This document shows positions 1 through 7,377 of a stretch of 39,640 nucleotides of DNA, one piece after another; position 1 is the first letter of the stretch, and each line of letters begins with the position of its first letter. The stretch spans positions 1 through 39,640 of the forward strand of contig JAFEEI010000095.1 of the NCBI GenBank assembly GCA_018241205.1, given 5' to 3'. The notes under the pieces are model-generated. The model did not search any database. It was given only the letters and a program-made list of their open reading frames with translations, and was not told where the DNA came from. The stretch comes from Pseudomonadota bacterium. GTDB taxonomy: Bacteria > Pseudomonadota > Gammaproteobacteria > Burkholderiales > Nitrosomonadaceae. Both the position numbers and the translations under genes were made by a program.

Positions 1-121
1 CCCACGACAACCGGAATCACAATCAGATATACATTAACGTAATATCAATAGTTTGTCGATGTTTTTTGTAATTCGTTAATTTGTAAAACCGTTTATCCAT
101 GCGGGTGTATTTTCTCATCTT

Positions 122-149
122 ACAAAAATCAGGCGGTCTATTCGACCGC
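122..149 (-). terminator. Rho-independent terminator at end of integrase
   Basis: On the minus strand a 6-bp stem (GCGGTC, loop GAATA, GACCGC; plus-strand arms 133-138 and 144-149) is followed by a T-rich run (plus strand 124-130). It overlaps the integrase stop codon at 138-140 and would end leftward early transcription before the host junction. Confidence 0.6.
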
Positions 150-1145
150 TTTTGATTTCCTCACGGCCCTTCTGTCATACACTTTTGTCACCATCGCGTC
201 TGTCTTGTGTCCAGATAGGTCGCGCGCTTGGCGGCCGTCTTCCACCATTTTTGTGATTGCCTTTGCGCGCAGGTCGTGGAAGTGGAAGCGTTCGTTTCCA
301 AGTTCTCCCCATGCCGCCATCATGCGGCCCCACATCGCCTTAAATCCTGAGTCTGTGTAAGTCTGGCCTGACCGGTTGCAGATCAGGAACATTCCGGTTA
401 CCGGGCGCGGTAATGATCTCAATGCGGATACGCAATCGCGCAGTGCCGGTGTCCATTCGATCAGTACCTTGGCGCGTGTCTTGGATTGTGTGATCAGTAT
501 GCCGTCATAGGCAAGCTGATCGAGGCGTATTTTTAGCAGATCACCGCGGCGCTGTCCGGTCAGATATGCCAGCCGTGCGGTGTACGATAGCATGCGGCCG
601 GTGTCTCCAAGCGATTCGGCGTGTGCGCAGAAATCCCGCAATTCTTTGTCGGTGACAAATCGGTCGCGTGGCGTTTCTGTATTCCGCGCCACGCCTCGGC
701 ATGGGTTGCTGTCAACAATTCCCCAGCGCATCGCCATACTATATATGTGCGAGAGCAGCGCTTTCTCGCGGTTTGCTCTCACTGGTGCAGCCTTGCCGCG
801 CATATCAAGATATTTGGCAACGTGCACCGGCCTCAGATCGCGCGGCTTCATCTTGCCAAAACAGTCCCGCAATCTATGCGCGCTGTCGATTTCGTCTTTG
901 TGCGTGCGCGGCGCCTTTTTAGGGCTGACTTCTGCCATATAACGCTCGATCAATTCGCCGATTGTCCCGGCAGCCGGGCGGCCTTCTTCGATCTCCAGTA
1001 GTTTGCGCTTTGCTTCTTGAAGATCGTGGCCGAGGTTGATACGCTCATTTGCTGCTGTGATAGTGTAGTATGTTGTTTTGCGCTTGCCTTTGTACAGATA
1101 CATACGTGGCGGCAAGTGAAGATTGGTTTTGCGGCGGGCGATCAT
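138..1145 (-). CDS. int: Tyrosine-family phage integrase
   Basis: Site-specific recombinase that would integrate and excise the prophage at the tRNA attachment site. The 335-residue length is normal for phage integrases. The N-terminal part (about 1-60) is basic and resembles an arm-binding domain, 60-155 is a SAM-like core-binding domain, and 165-330 is catalytic. The expected active-site set is visible: R199 in TGQRRGDLL, K222 in TQSKT, H290 and R293 in HFHDLR, H313 in SGHKTD and the nucleophile Y323 in KVYDRR. The gene is the last of the leftward operon, reads toward the left prophage end, and overlaps the upstream DUF4224-like gene by 4 bp (ATGA), so the two are probably translationally coupled. 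The opposite prophage end is a tRNA 3' end, the usual target for this family. The function is firm; the exact att core is not visible. Confidence 0.95.
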   Translation of the reverse strand: MIARRKTNLHLPPRMYLYKGKRKTTYYTITAANERINLGHDLQEAKRKLLEIEEGRPAAGTIGELIERYMAEVSPKKAPRTHKDEIDSAHRLRDCFGKMKPRDLRPVHVAKYLDMRGKAAPVRANREKALLSHIYSMAMRWGIVDSNPCRGVARNTETPRDRFVTDKELRDFCAHAESLGDTGRMLSYTARLAYLTGQRRGDLLKIRLDQLAYDGILITQSKTRAKVLIEWTPALRDCVSALRSLPRPVTGMFLICNRSGQTYTDSGFKAMWGRMMAAWGELGNERFHFHDLRAKAITKMVEDGRQARDLSGHKTDAMVTKVYDRRAVRKSKAVE

Positions 1146-1363
1146 GTCGCTAGGCTGGAAAAATCCGGTTCTGTGGTTTGCTCTTGTTCGCCATTGACTG
1201 GCATTCCCATGCGCATTTCAGCATAACTGCGCAGTACTTTGACTTTTCCAAGCCTGGATACTTCATATCTCCATCCGCGTCTATCAAGCCATTCAGTTTG
1301 CTTGGATCGTTTCTGGCAATCTGTTAATTCAGATAGTTCGGATTGGGTAAGAAATAGTGTCAT
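1142..1363 (-). CDS. DUF4224-like small protein, possible excision or integrase partner
   Basis: A 73-residue protein with the pattern LSELTDCQKRSKQTEWLDRRGW followed by a KVLRSY segment, which matches the DUF4224 family as I know it. Members sit directly beside phage integrases and are thought to act as small DNA-binding or directionality factors. Here the gene overlaps integrase by 4 bp. The acidic, low-complexity C terminus (about 55-73) looks disordered. The Shine-Dalgarno sequence is weak. Family membership is fairly sure; the excisionase role is inferred from position only. Confidence 0.7.
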   Translation of the reverse strand: MTLFLTQSELSELTDCQKRSKQTEWLDRRGWRYEVSRLGKVKVLRSYAEMRMGMPVNGEQEQTTEPDFSSLAT

Positions 1364-1365
1364 TC

Positions 1366-1629
1366 TTAAGGATTTGCACTAATAAATTCTTCAACGTTTC
1401 CGTACTTGCCAACACCATCTGCTGATATTAGTTGTTCTGCCGTTTCCCAATCATGATTTTCAAGTGCTTCTTGTATCAACATTGTCCTGTTTATTTCGTG
1501 ATCGAGCGACCAGGCAGTGATTGCAAATGGTTTTCCCTGTGAAGGAGAGCATAAGTTGCTTATTCTTTGTTGCTCCTCCTCAAAAGCTTTTTCATCATTA
1601 ATTGTATAAACAACTGTTAAATGTCTCAT
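1366..1629 (-). CDS. Unknown 87-residue early protein
   Basis: I do not recognise a family. The protein begins with a beta-like segment (RHLTVVYTIND), followed by charged helical stretches, and ends with GNVEEFISANP. A good ribosome site (GAGG) precedes the ATG on the minus strand. It lies two bases upstream of the DUF4224-like gene, so it belongs to the leftward operon. No membrane segment, signal or metal-binding motif is visible. Confidence 0.6.
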   Translation of the reverse strand: MRHLTVVYTINDEKAFEEEQQRISNLCSPSQGKPFAITAWSLDHEINRTMLIQEALENHDWETAEQLISADGVGKYGNVEEFISANP

Positions 1630-1675
1630 ATTGCCTCGCTAAAACGGTAATCCATTAGACTAATTCAGGTATATT

Positions 1676-2107
1676 CTAAAATGGGATATCGTCATCAAAC
1701 CCTGTCGAACCAGGTGATTTGCCTACGCTATCTAATGACGGCGCGCGATTATCATCGCTTTCACTCGATCAGTTGCCGCGATTACCAAGCATTTTTAGGT
1801 CAGTAGCGATGATTCCGGTCGTGTATCGCTCCACGCCTTCCTTGTCAGTCCACTTGCGGGTTTCTAGTCGGCCTTCGATGTAAACCGCGCGGCCTTTTTT
1901 CAGATATTCCCCGGCAATTTCGGCAAGCTTGCGGTAGAAGGTCACGCGGTGCCACTCGGTTTTTTCCTGCTTATCACCGTTCTTGTCTTTCCATGTGTCG
2001 GTTGTTGCCAACGTGATATTGGTGACGGCATCTCCATTGGACATGTAGCGGGTTTCCGGGTCTTTCCCCAGGTTTCCGATGAGTATGACTTTGTTTAATG
2101 ATGACAT
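1676..2107 (-). pseudogene. ssb: Single-stranded DNA-binding protein interrupted by an in-frame TGA
   Basis: The first 112 codons encode a full OB-fold SSB starting [20 protein letters not shown], with [21 protein letters not shown] in the core. SSB coats single-stranded DNA during replication and recombination. A TGA at 1769-1771 ends the reading frame, but the same frame continues for 30 more codons (Ser/Asp/Gly-rich linker) and ends in DDDIPF followed by TAG at 1676-1678. That tip is the canonical SSB partner-docking tail. One base change would restore a normal 143-codon gene. As read, the product keeps the DNA-binding domain but loses the interaction tail. Possible explanations are a nonsense mutation, stop-codon readthrough or a sequencing error. 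A GAGAG ribosome site precedes the ATG. Confidence 0.9.
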
Positions 2108-2109
2108 GG

Positions 2110-2982
2110 TTATCTCTCTATTTTTTTAAACTCAACAACCCACACCCACGGGTTCAGGTCCCATGATCCTTTTTCGTTGATTGATTCCCAAAGCCTTTTA
2201 TATGCCAATCTCGGCGACGTATTCCAGTCACGCCAATGCCAACCGTGGTCGTCGTTTCCTGGATATCCATCCCTATCGGGAATCCCGTACTTTATTGTTA
2301 TCCCGTCATCCTTTGTTAGAGCTTTTAATCCTTCAAAAACAGCATCTTCCTCACTGATATCCTGCAACAGCTCAACGCGCACGCTGACGTTTTCCAGCGT
2401 TATTCTGGATGCCCATCTCGGCATGTGGATGGATGGGTGTTTTGTGAAATACCGTGTTGGAGTAAATATCCAATTTCCTTTTCCACGATAATAACGTTCA
2501 CCATCCCAGCCTTTTGGTGGGGATAACCACCAATTACCATGAGAATGGTTTCCGTCACATGGAGTGTAGGATTCGTTTCCTGCGAGTTTCGGTGGCATGC
2601 AGCAAACCGAGGTGGCAACAAATTGAATCTGAGCATATTCAGAGCCAAGTGACATGAGGCTACCAAAATCACACCCGGAACAATATTCGTGATCACAGGT
2701 TTCGTTGTCAGACCAGAATGATTCTCTCACCCAAAGCCGATCGCCTGGTTTTCCGTATAGGCATCTTTCAAGCAGCTCAGCATTCGTCAGTTCATGCCAA
2801 TGAATACGCTTATCACACATACTCCAATCGTATCCAGGGGTATCGCTGCGCTGAAATTCGGTGATAAGTCCAATTCCATTCACTCGATTAATGATCCTTC
2901 GTGTCTGAGTTTTCCTACCATCCAGAATGGCTCTAACCATCGGCGCAGAAAATAATATTGGCCGTTCTTTTGGAGCGCTCAT
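2110..2982 (-). CDS. ASCH-like phage early protein
   Basis: 290 residues. The N terminus ([25 protein letters not shown]) is a hallmark of a widespread phage protein group often annotated as ASCH-domain or morphogenetic-like. ASCH folds are proposed RNA-binding modules related to PUA, so an RNA or modified-base role is possible but unproven. The middle part contains a Cys/His-rich stretch (about residues 95-145) with several cysteines that could bind metal. The C-terminal part returns to a conserved VWVVEFKKI strand. It overlaps the upstream ParB-like gene by 4 bp and ends 2 bp before the SSB gene. Confidence 0.65.
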   Translation of the reverse strand: MSAPKERPILFSAPMVRAILDGRKTQTRRIINRVNGIGLITEFQRSDTPGYDWSMCDKRIHWHELTNAELLERCLYGKPGDRLWVRESFWSDNETCDHEYCSGCDFGSLMSLGSEYAQIQFVATSVCCMPPKLAGNESYTPCDGNHSHGNWWLSPPKGWDGERYYRGKGNWIFTPTRYFTKHPSIHMPRWASRITLENVSVRVELLQDISEEDAVFEGLKALTKDDGITIKYGIPDRDGYPGNDDHGWHWRDWNTSPRLAYKRLWESINEKGSWDLNPWVWVVEFKKIER

Positions 2983-4013
2983 TCCACCCGTCTCTTACCT
3001 GTTGTAACTTGATGTTTATTTCGGTCGCCGCTGTGATGCACGTAGCCATTGCTTGATGGTGTGGCTTTGTTCAGTAACTCTTTGAGTTCGCGGTCTGCGC
3101 TGATCGGCTCTGTCTCATCGATGATCGTCTTTTCGTTTCGGGGGTTTCGGTTTTTTGTTTTGACGATCAATGTGCCGGTTGCGAGTGGATCCGGTTGTTG
3201 TGGTATCGGTGCATTGATCTTCAGTGTATTGAGCACAAAATTTTTTGTTCGATCGCGATCTTGAGGCTTGACGTTTAATTCGTCCGAATCCTTTTGTGCG
3301 ATATCAAAGATGCGCAAACCTCTGGCTGTTGTGTCTAATTTATTGTCGTGAACATCGACCTTTCTATCATTGACTTGCTTGACGAGCGTCATAGCCTGCG
3401 TGGACATCGACTTGAAATCGAGGTGGCATAAAGCGGCGTATTGCTGCAGTACATAGTTTTTGTCGCCGCCGCTTAAAATGGTGAGGCATGCGGCTAATCT
3501 GACCGGTGCCGATGAATAGTAAGCGCGCGTTGTGCTGCAGTGTTTTACGAGTTCCTTGGCTATGTCATGCAGGCCGGATTCTACGATCGGCCGCATTTGA
3601 TCGACCGGCACAGCCCGGTTTGTGCCATAGACAATGGCCGCAGCGGCATTGAGTATCCTTGTGACATAACCGTTTTCTTTGAGCAGATCGGCCATGTTGC
3701 GCTTGATACCGGTGTCGATCACTTCGTATGATTCCGGCAGGAGTCCCATGACCACCACGCTTCTGATCGTGACTCCGGATTTAACCACGGCCATCAGCCG
3801 GTGGTGCGCGTCCCTGAGATTGCCGTTCCTGTCGATGCCAATGCCCTGGCTGGTAACTTTCCATTGCCCCCTGACCATCGATCCGGCCAGGATATCGACA
3901 TGCCACTGCCGGATTTTACGATTGCCAGGGCTTGTGCTTAGCAATTGCTTGGCGATATCCGGAGTGATATCCATGATTGCGGCTTCTTCATTCTCTAGTT
4001 TGAAATCGAACAT
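2979..4013 (-). CDS. ParB/sulfiredoxin-like phage protein
   Basis: About 344 residues from the ATG at 4013, which has a GGTGA ribosome site; a GTG at 4022 is an alternative with no ribosome site. The N-terminal third has the pattern NRKIRQWHVDILAGSMVRGQW, then GIGIDRNGNLRDAHHRLMAV, as seen in phage proteins related to the ParB N-terminal/Srx fold. The middle is helical (about 120-240) and the C terminus is basic and disordered. Typical ParB proteins bind CTP and DNA; this phage variant lacks a recognisable ParA partner here, so partitioning is unlikely. A nuclease or DNA-binding accessory role in the early operon is a guess. It overlaps the downstream ASCH-like gene by 4 bp. Confidence 0.55.
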   Translation of the reverse strand: MFDFKLENEEAAIMDITPDIAKQLLSTSPGNRKIRQWHVDILAGSMVRGQWKVTSQGIGIDRNGNLRDAHHRLMAVVKSGVTIRSVVVMGLLPESYEVIDTGIKRNMADLLKENGYVTRILNAAAAIVYGTNRAVPVDQMRPIVESGLHDIAKELVKHCSTTRAYYSSAPVRLAACLTILSGGDKNYVLQQYAALCHLDFKSMSTQAMTLVKQVNDRKVDVHDNKLDTTARGLRIFDIAQKDSDELNVKPQDRDRTKNFVLNTLKINAPIPQQPDPLATGTLIVKTKNRNPRNEKTIIDETEPISADRELKELLNKATPSSNGYVHHSGDRNKHQVTTGKRRVE

Positions 4014-4028
4014 GACTTTCACCCAGCG

Positions 4029-4205
4029 CTATTTGACGCACTGCGCCGCGGCAGCTTCTTTAACGCGGTTCACATGTGCTTCACGGTCGCGCTCGCCCAT
4101 CCATGCCAGCAGAATGACGAGCGCTACGATTCCGATGACGCACCATCCGGATGTTCCGAACGTGTTCCGGCGCGCGTGATAGTTTTTTGTATCGAACGGG
4201 ATCAT
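4029..4205 (-). CDS. Small single-span membrane protein
   Basis: 58 residues starting MIPFDTKNYH. A hydrophobic helix lies at about residues 21-36 (WCVIGIVALVILLAWM) and is followed by a charged cytoplasmic-like tail. The start at 4205 is chosen because AAGGAAA sits 7-8 bases upstream; a longer frame to 4268 overlaps the previous gene and lacks such a site. The function is unknown. A small inner-membrane protein in a leftward early operon could be a superinfection-exclusion or host-modifying factor, but that is inference only. Confidence 0.6.
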   Translation of the reverse strand: MIPFDTKNYHARRNTFGTSGWCVIGIVALVILLAWMGERDREAHVNRVKEAAAAQCVK

Positions 4206-4231
4206 GTTAATTTTTCCTTTTGGAATTGAGG

Positions 4232-4735
4232 TTATGCGGAGCGCTTCAGCGGTTCGGCAATTGCACATGGTCCTGGCGGCGTGAAGATTGTCAGTTGTTC
4301 CATGCTGCAGCCTAGTTTTTTCAATGCTGCGGTTATCAGCGAGGCGGAGTAGTCTTGCGGGACGTCATCCGGATCGATGTCCAGAAAGATGAACACGTCG
4401 TCGCGCGTGAATATTTCGCCGTTTTGTTTCCCGATAAAATCGCGCAGCCTATGTTCAAGGCATTCCGGGATGAAGTTGGCAAGAAAATGCGCGATCATTT
4501 CTGAAAATGCGCAATTGACGCTCGCGGTGCGCGCTCCTAGCAGATGGTCGTATCCCGATTCCTCATAGGCGGCCGTGTCGTTATCGTCAATGCGTACGAC
4601 TGCGAGCGTGTCCGCCGGAAGAACCTCGCCGTAGACGTAGTCATGGATAACATGGTCGCAGTTATAGAATTTGCGCAATGCTTCTATTTGCTTCCGGTCG
4701 AGCAAATGCTCGGTGTGATAGATGATGATGCTCAT
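4232..4735 (-). CDS. Unknown 167-residue early protein
   Basis: No family recognised. The protein has an N-terminal beta strand (MSIIIYHTEHLL), an acidic middle region (VVRIDDNDTAAYEE), a helical segment with NFIPECLEHRLRDFIGKQ and a proline-rich end. It is acidic overall and has no membrane segment. The ribosome site GAGGTAA lies 7 bases before the ATG. It follows the 46-residue ORF by 12 bases in the leftward operon. Confidence 0.65.
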   Translation of the reverse strand: MSIIIYHTEHLLDRKQIEALRKFYNCDHVIHDYVYGEVLPADTLAVVRIDDNDTAAYEESGYDHLLGARTASVNCAFSEMIAHFLANFIPECLEHRLRDFIGKQNGEIFTRDDVFIFLDIDPDDVPQDYSASLITAALKKLGCSMEQLTIFTPPGPCAIAEPLKRSA

Positions 4736-4747
4736 TTTATTGTTACC

Positions 4748-4888
4748 TCAAGCTTGCTCTTTAAAAAATTCCGGCAAGCTCTTGTCGTTGATGAAGCTGG
4801 CAAGCCGCCAAGCTGTGCACGGCCATTGCCCCATTCTTATGAAAATCCAGAAATCCCTAACAAACTTCCTATTCATCAGCATTTTCAT
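4748..4888 (-). CDS. Small Trp-rich 46-residue protein
   Basis: A short frame starting MKMLMNRKFVRDFW and ending EFFKEQA. It is basic and contains three Trp residues (one as DFW, two in QWPCTAW). It is supported by a strong ribosome site (AGGAG at plus positions 4894-4898, 5 bases before the ATG) and by tight packing between 4929-5120 and 4232-4735 in the same operon. The function is unknown. Confidence 0.55.
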   Translation of the reverse strand: MKMLMNRKFVRDFWIFIRMGQWPCTAWRLASFINDKSLPEFFKEQA

Positions 4889-4928
4889 GTGTTCTCCTGT
4901 TTTTTTCTTCCGCTTAGCTGATCAATTA

Positions 4929-5120
4929 CTAAGCTTCATCAGGCCACGCCAGGTCTTCCTCATCGAACCATTGCTTGCCGTTCTCTGTTATGACTAAATA
5001 CGTATTGCCGCCACGATCTACCGCGCACATATCTATATATCCATTAGCGCCAAATGGCGTGATGACGCCGCGCTTTAATGGAAATTTAAAAGTTACTTCC
5101 ATAGGTTTGTTGATATCCAT
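4929..5120 (-). CDS. First gene of leftward operon, 63-residue unknown protein
   Basis: A small beta-rich protein (MDINKPMEVTFKFPLKRGV, then YLVITENGKQWFDEEDLAWP). The pattern of short strands and an acidic tail suggests an SH3-like or KOW-like barrel, but no family is certain. A very good ribosome site (AAGGAGAT) lies 8 bases before the ATG. It is the first gene after the leftward promoter at 5199-5228, the position of N-like or early regulatory genes in lambdoid phages, although it does not resemble lambda N. Confidence 0.6.
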   Translation of the reverse strand: MDINKPMEVTFKFPLKRGVITPFGANGYIDMCAVDRGGNTYLVITENGKQWFDEEDLAWPDEA

Positions 5121-5198
5121 TTTTTTGCATCTCCTTATCGTTGATCATCTTCAACCTCACCTGCGCTTGACGACTCATGGTGGCTGGTTGATGTAAGG

Positions 5199-5228
5199 AT
5201 ATTACAACTATCAGCTGTTATATGTCAA
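5199..5228 (-). promoter_or_regulatory. Leftward early promoter PL
   Basis: On the minus strand TTGACA (plus 5223-5228) and TAATAT (plus 5199-5204) are separated by 18 bases. This is a near-consensus sigma-70 promoter firing left into 4929-5120 and the rest of the early operon. The -35 box and spacer lie inside the inverted repeat at 5205-5241, so a bound repressor would block polymerase. Confidence 0.75.
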
Positions 5229-5241
5229 CAGCTGATAGTTG
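5205..5241. promoter_or_regulatory. Operator OL: perfect 15-bp inverted repeat
   Basis: CAACTATCAGCTGTT (5205-5219), a 7-base spacer ATATGTC, then AACAGCTGATAGTTG (5227-5241) is a perfect dyad. The same layout with closely similar half-sites recurs at 10208-10244 over the rightward promoter. It is therefore the likely binding site for the CI-like repressor (9684-10193), the Cro/YdaS-like protein (10257-10541), or both. Confidence 0.8.
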
Positions 5242-5293
5242 TTATTTGTGATAATATTTTGGATGGATGGCTCGTGTGGAAGATTTGCGGGCA

Positions 5294-5318
5294 ATAAAAA
5301 ACCCGCCGGGGCGGGTTT
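5294..5318 (-). terminator. Rho-independent terminator upstream of PL
   Basis: On the minus strand AAACCCGCC and GGCGGGTTT pair (plus 5299-5307 and 5310-5318) with a two-base loop and run into a T tract. It would stop leftward transcripts coming from the 5405-7288 island before they reach PL, insulating the early operon. The stretch 5319-5404 shows nothing else that I can support. Confidence 0.8.
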
Positions 5319-5404
5319 GGTGGGCGTGATATGCGGCGCAATATTCGTTTGTCGTACATTCCAGAACACCCGCCATTATCGTCTATATTTGTTGCGGTCA
5401 TGCA

Positions 5405-5839
5405 CTAGGAAAATATTAAATATTTTGCCACCTCAATCTCATCAATCAATTCATCAGTTATATGATGAATTTCATTAACAATTTCACTATCATGTGCCTG
5501 AGCTAAGAAAGATGATTTGTCAGTATTTGTGGTTAATGCTTGCCTGAATCTAATGAGCAACTCAGTAGGAATATGGAGTGTCTTCAGCGGCACGCGCTGC
5601 AATGTCTTTATGGCTCTATCTACGCGCCAGATTAATGAGACACTACAGCTAAAATCGTATTTGTCTGATGTATTGAAAACAACAGCTAAGCTTTCAATAA
5701 GTCTGAGATCATCTATTATTTTAGAAACAGCTTCACGACTTTCTTTGCGTCGTTCGCGAGATAAGGTGGCAAAATGAACGGCAATCCAACCACCTATCAC
5801 TAATATCCATGTGATGAGATTTGCGTATTCCACTTTCAA
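5405..5839 (-). CDS. Membrane-anchored helical protein of accessory island
   Basis: 144 residues with one N-terminal membrane helix (about 8-25, LITWILVIGGWIAVHFATL), then a basic RERRKESRE stretch and a long helical cytoplasmic-like domain. This layout resembles small membrane proteins next to signalling or defence genes, but no family is certain. The start is a TTG at 5839; a GTG at 5833 is the alternative. It lies 6 bp after the STAS-like gene and is AT-rich like its two upstream partners, so the three probably form one transcription unit ended by the terminator at 5294-5318. Confidence 0.6.
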   Translation of the reverse strand: MKVEYANLITWILVIGGWIAVHFATLSRERRKESREAVSKIIDDLRLIESLAVVFNTSDKYDFSCSVSLIWRVDRAIKTLQRVPLKTLHIPTELLIRFRQALTTNTDKSSFLAQAHDSEIVNEIHHITDELIDEIEVAKYLIFS

Positions 5840-5845
5840 AAAAAC

Positions 5846-6172
5846 TTATACTGAAGTAGAAATATTAGATTGATCTTTGATATATCCTTTGATTTCCTCT
5901 ATTAGGCTTTTATCTTGGCTTTCAAGTTGGAGTCTATTCAATAACTCTGCTGCAGAAAAACCATTCCTTACAAGCCCACCAAAAGCTTCGTCTAAAAAAG
6001 AAGAATTGTATCCACGAACGCCATCTAACTTAATTAATATTTTATCTGCATTTTGTTGTAGAGCAGGCACAAGAAAGTCTTCCCTGAAGCGCTGTCCATT
6101 ATATGGACCATCCTCTCTATAGCGACCAGCAGGGTAACGTGAAAACTCATCTTTTATGGCTATTACTGTCAT
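5846..6172 (-). CDS. STAS-like DUF4325 protein
   Basis: About 108 residues from the ATG at 6172; an in-frame TTG at 6187 would add five. The core GQRFREDFLVPALQQNADKILIKLDGVRGYNSSFLDEAFGGLVRNG closely follows the DUF4325 STAS-like pattern, including the SSFLDEAFGGLVR block. STAS domains commonly serve as phosphorylation-switched partners of GHKL serine kinases (anti-anti-sigma logic). A GHKL ATPase is encoded directly upstream (6192-7288), which fits such a pair. Whether it controls a sigma factor, an effector or the neighbouring membrane protein cannot be read from the sequence. Family call is strong; the role is inferred. Confidence 0.8.
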   Translation of the reverse strand: MTVIAIKDEFSRYPAGRYREDGPYNGQRFREDFLVPALQQNADKILIKLDGVRGYNSSFLDEAFGGLVRNGFSAAELLNRLQLESQDKSLIEEIKGYIKDQSNISTSV

Positions 6173-6191
6173 TATTACATTCGTCAATATT

Positions 6192-7288
6192 TTAAGTTAA
6201 TGGAACACGCCAGCATATAAGAGTACCTAATATACTTTCATTTAGATCGCGTGTCACGACGCGAGTTTCATTTTTATAATACATTCCTTTATTGCTGTAT
6301 ATGAGAATTGACCCGTTTTTTTTCTTCGTTACAACTTCCACAATGTCTCCGAGACCCTTGCCCCTTTCTGGTTGTTTGGTTCTTGAGAGCCCATGTTGAA
6401 CAGCTTTTTTTATGCACTCACTATCTTTGATAGGTTTCTTCAGTCTTACCAGTCTTTTTAGTATCTCAGGCATAGTTAACGGCAATGTTCTGGGAATTCC
6501 AATACCCAGGTCACAAAAAACAACACTTAAATATTCGTCCTTGGATTGGGAGAACATCCACCAATTTTTGGTGGGAGGTTTGTAGTTTAAATTATCTTTT
6601 CGGGTTTCTAGGTATGCATGATGACTGGTATTCGTCATCGCTTCTCCGAGACCCCTGAATAGCCCCTCCATTAATGGGGCTGCTAGCTGGCCTTCATATT
6701 GTTCTATTGCCGGAGCACACAAGCTATTATCAACTATCGATCCCTGGGCAAACCTCCAATGCACAACGTCTTCATCATTTGTGGTTAAGCCAGAGGTTGC
6801 GTTTCCCCCACATAATACGTGAAATCCGATTTGATGGAGAACATCTGAGGCTCGCTCGTTTATTGGTGGCTTGTATCTGAGAATTGCTGTAACTCCAGGT
6901 TTTTCCTTAAGATACAAGAGACTTCAGAGAAGAATAATAATGTCGCATCAGCAACAAATTGTTCTGTGTGAGTAAAATCCAGGACAATTTTATCTATATT
7001 CGTATCTGAGAATGCATCTCTAAGCGAGCTAAGGAAACGAGTAACAATTGGCCTGTATTTATCATCCTGAATATTGAAAATCTTAGGGGCGCTAATAGAT
7101 TTGACAGTATTCTTTAATATCCGCTTGTCTGGCCGATAAATTTTATTGGGATAGTTATTTAGGAATATCTCATTTGAATATTCCCGAGCGGAATAATATG
7201 TTTTATTGGCCCTAAGACTTAATTTGCGTTTTATTTTCCTGATTAAACGTAGTTGCCACCATTTTTGCTTTTTAGATAATCTTTTCAA
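6192..7288 (-). pseudogene. GHKL/HATPase signalling protein split by a frameshift
   Basis: Two overlapping minus-strand frames, 6860-7288 (142 residues, TTG start) and 6192-6917 (241 residues, no proper start), look like the two halves of one ATPase. The first half ends its meaningful part at VADATLLFFSEVSCILRK, a STAS/effector-like helix. The second carries GHKL motifs: N-box EAMTN (its residues 92-96) with a nearby HHAY, G1 box DLGIGI (136-141) and G2 box ERGKGLG (184-190). Adding one A to the A5 run at plus 6902-6906 (read as T's) would join them as one protein of about 365 residues. GHKL proteins bind ATP and act as kinases or switches; this one neighbours a STAS-like partner. The break may be a mutation, a programmed slip on the A-run or a sequencing error. 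Confidence 0.75.
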
Positions 7289-7377
7289 TAATTAACCATG
7301 CCTTCTTTTTCCCAAAATTCGTCGTAGTAGCGAAAACTACTATTATGGCTCAAACAAAGTGCAGATTACATTGCCAA

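Noticed and set aside
1..137. Left attachment site or arm-type integrase sites
   Set aside because: No copy of the tRNA 3' end is present. A 7-bp inverted match (ATTAACG at 33-39, CGTTAAT at 74-80) is too short to call.
5239..5478. 79-residue plus-strand frame from OL rightward
   Set aside because: It runs through a strong terminator and has no ribosome site or motif.
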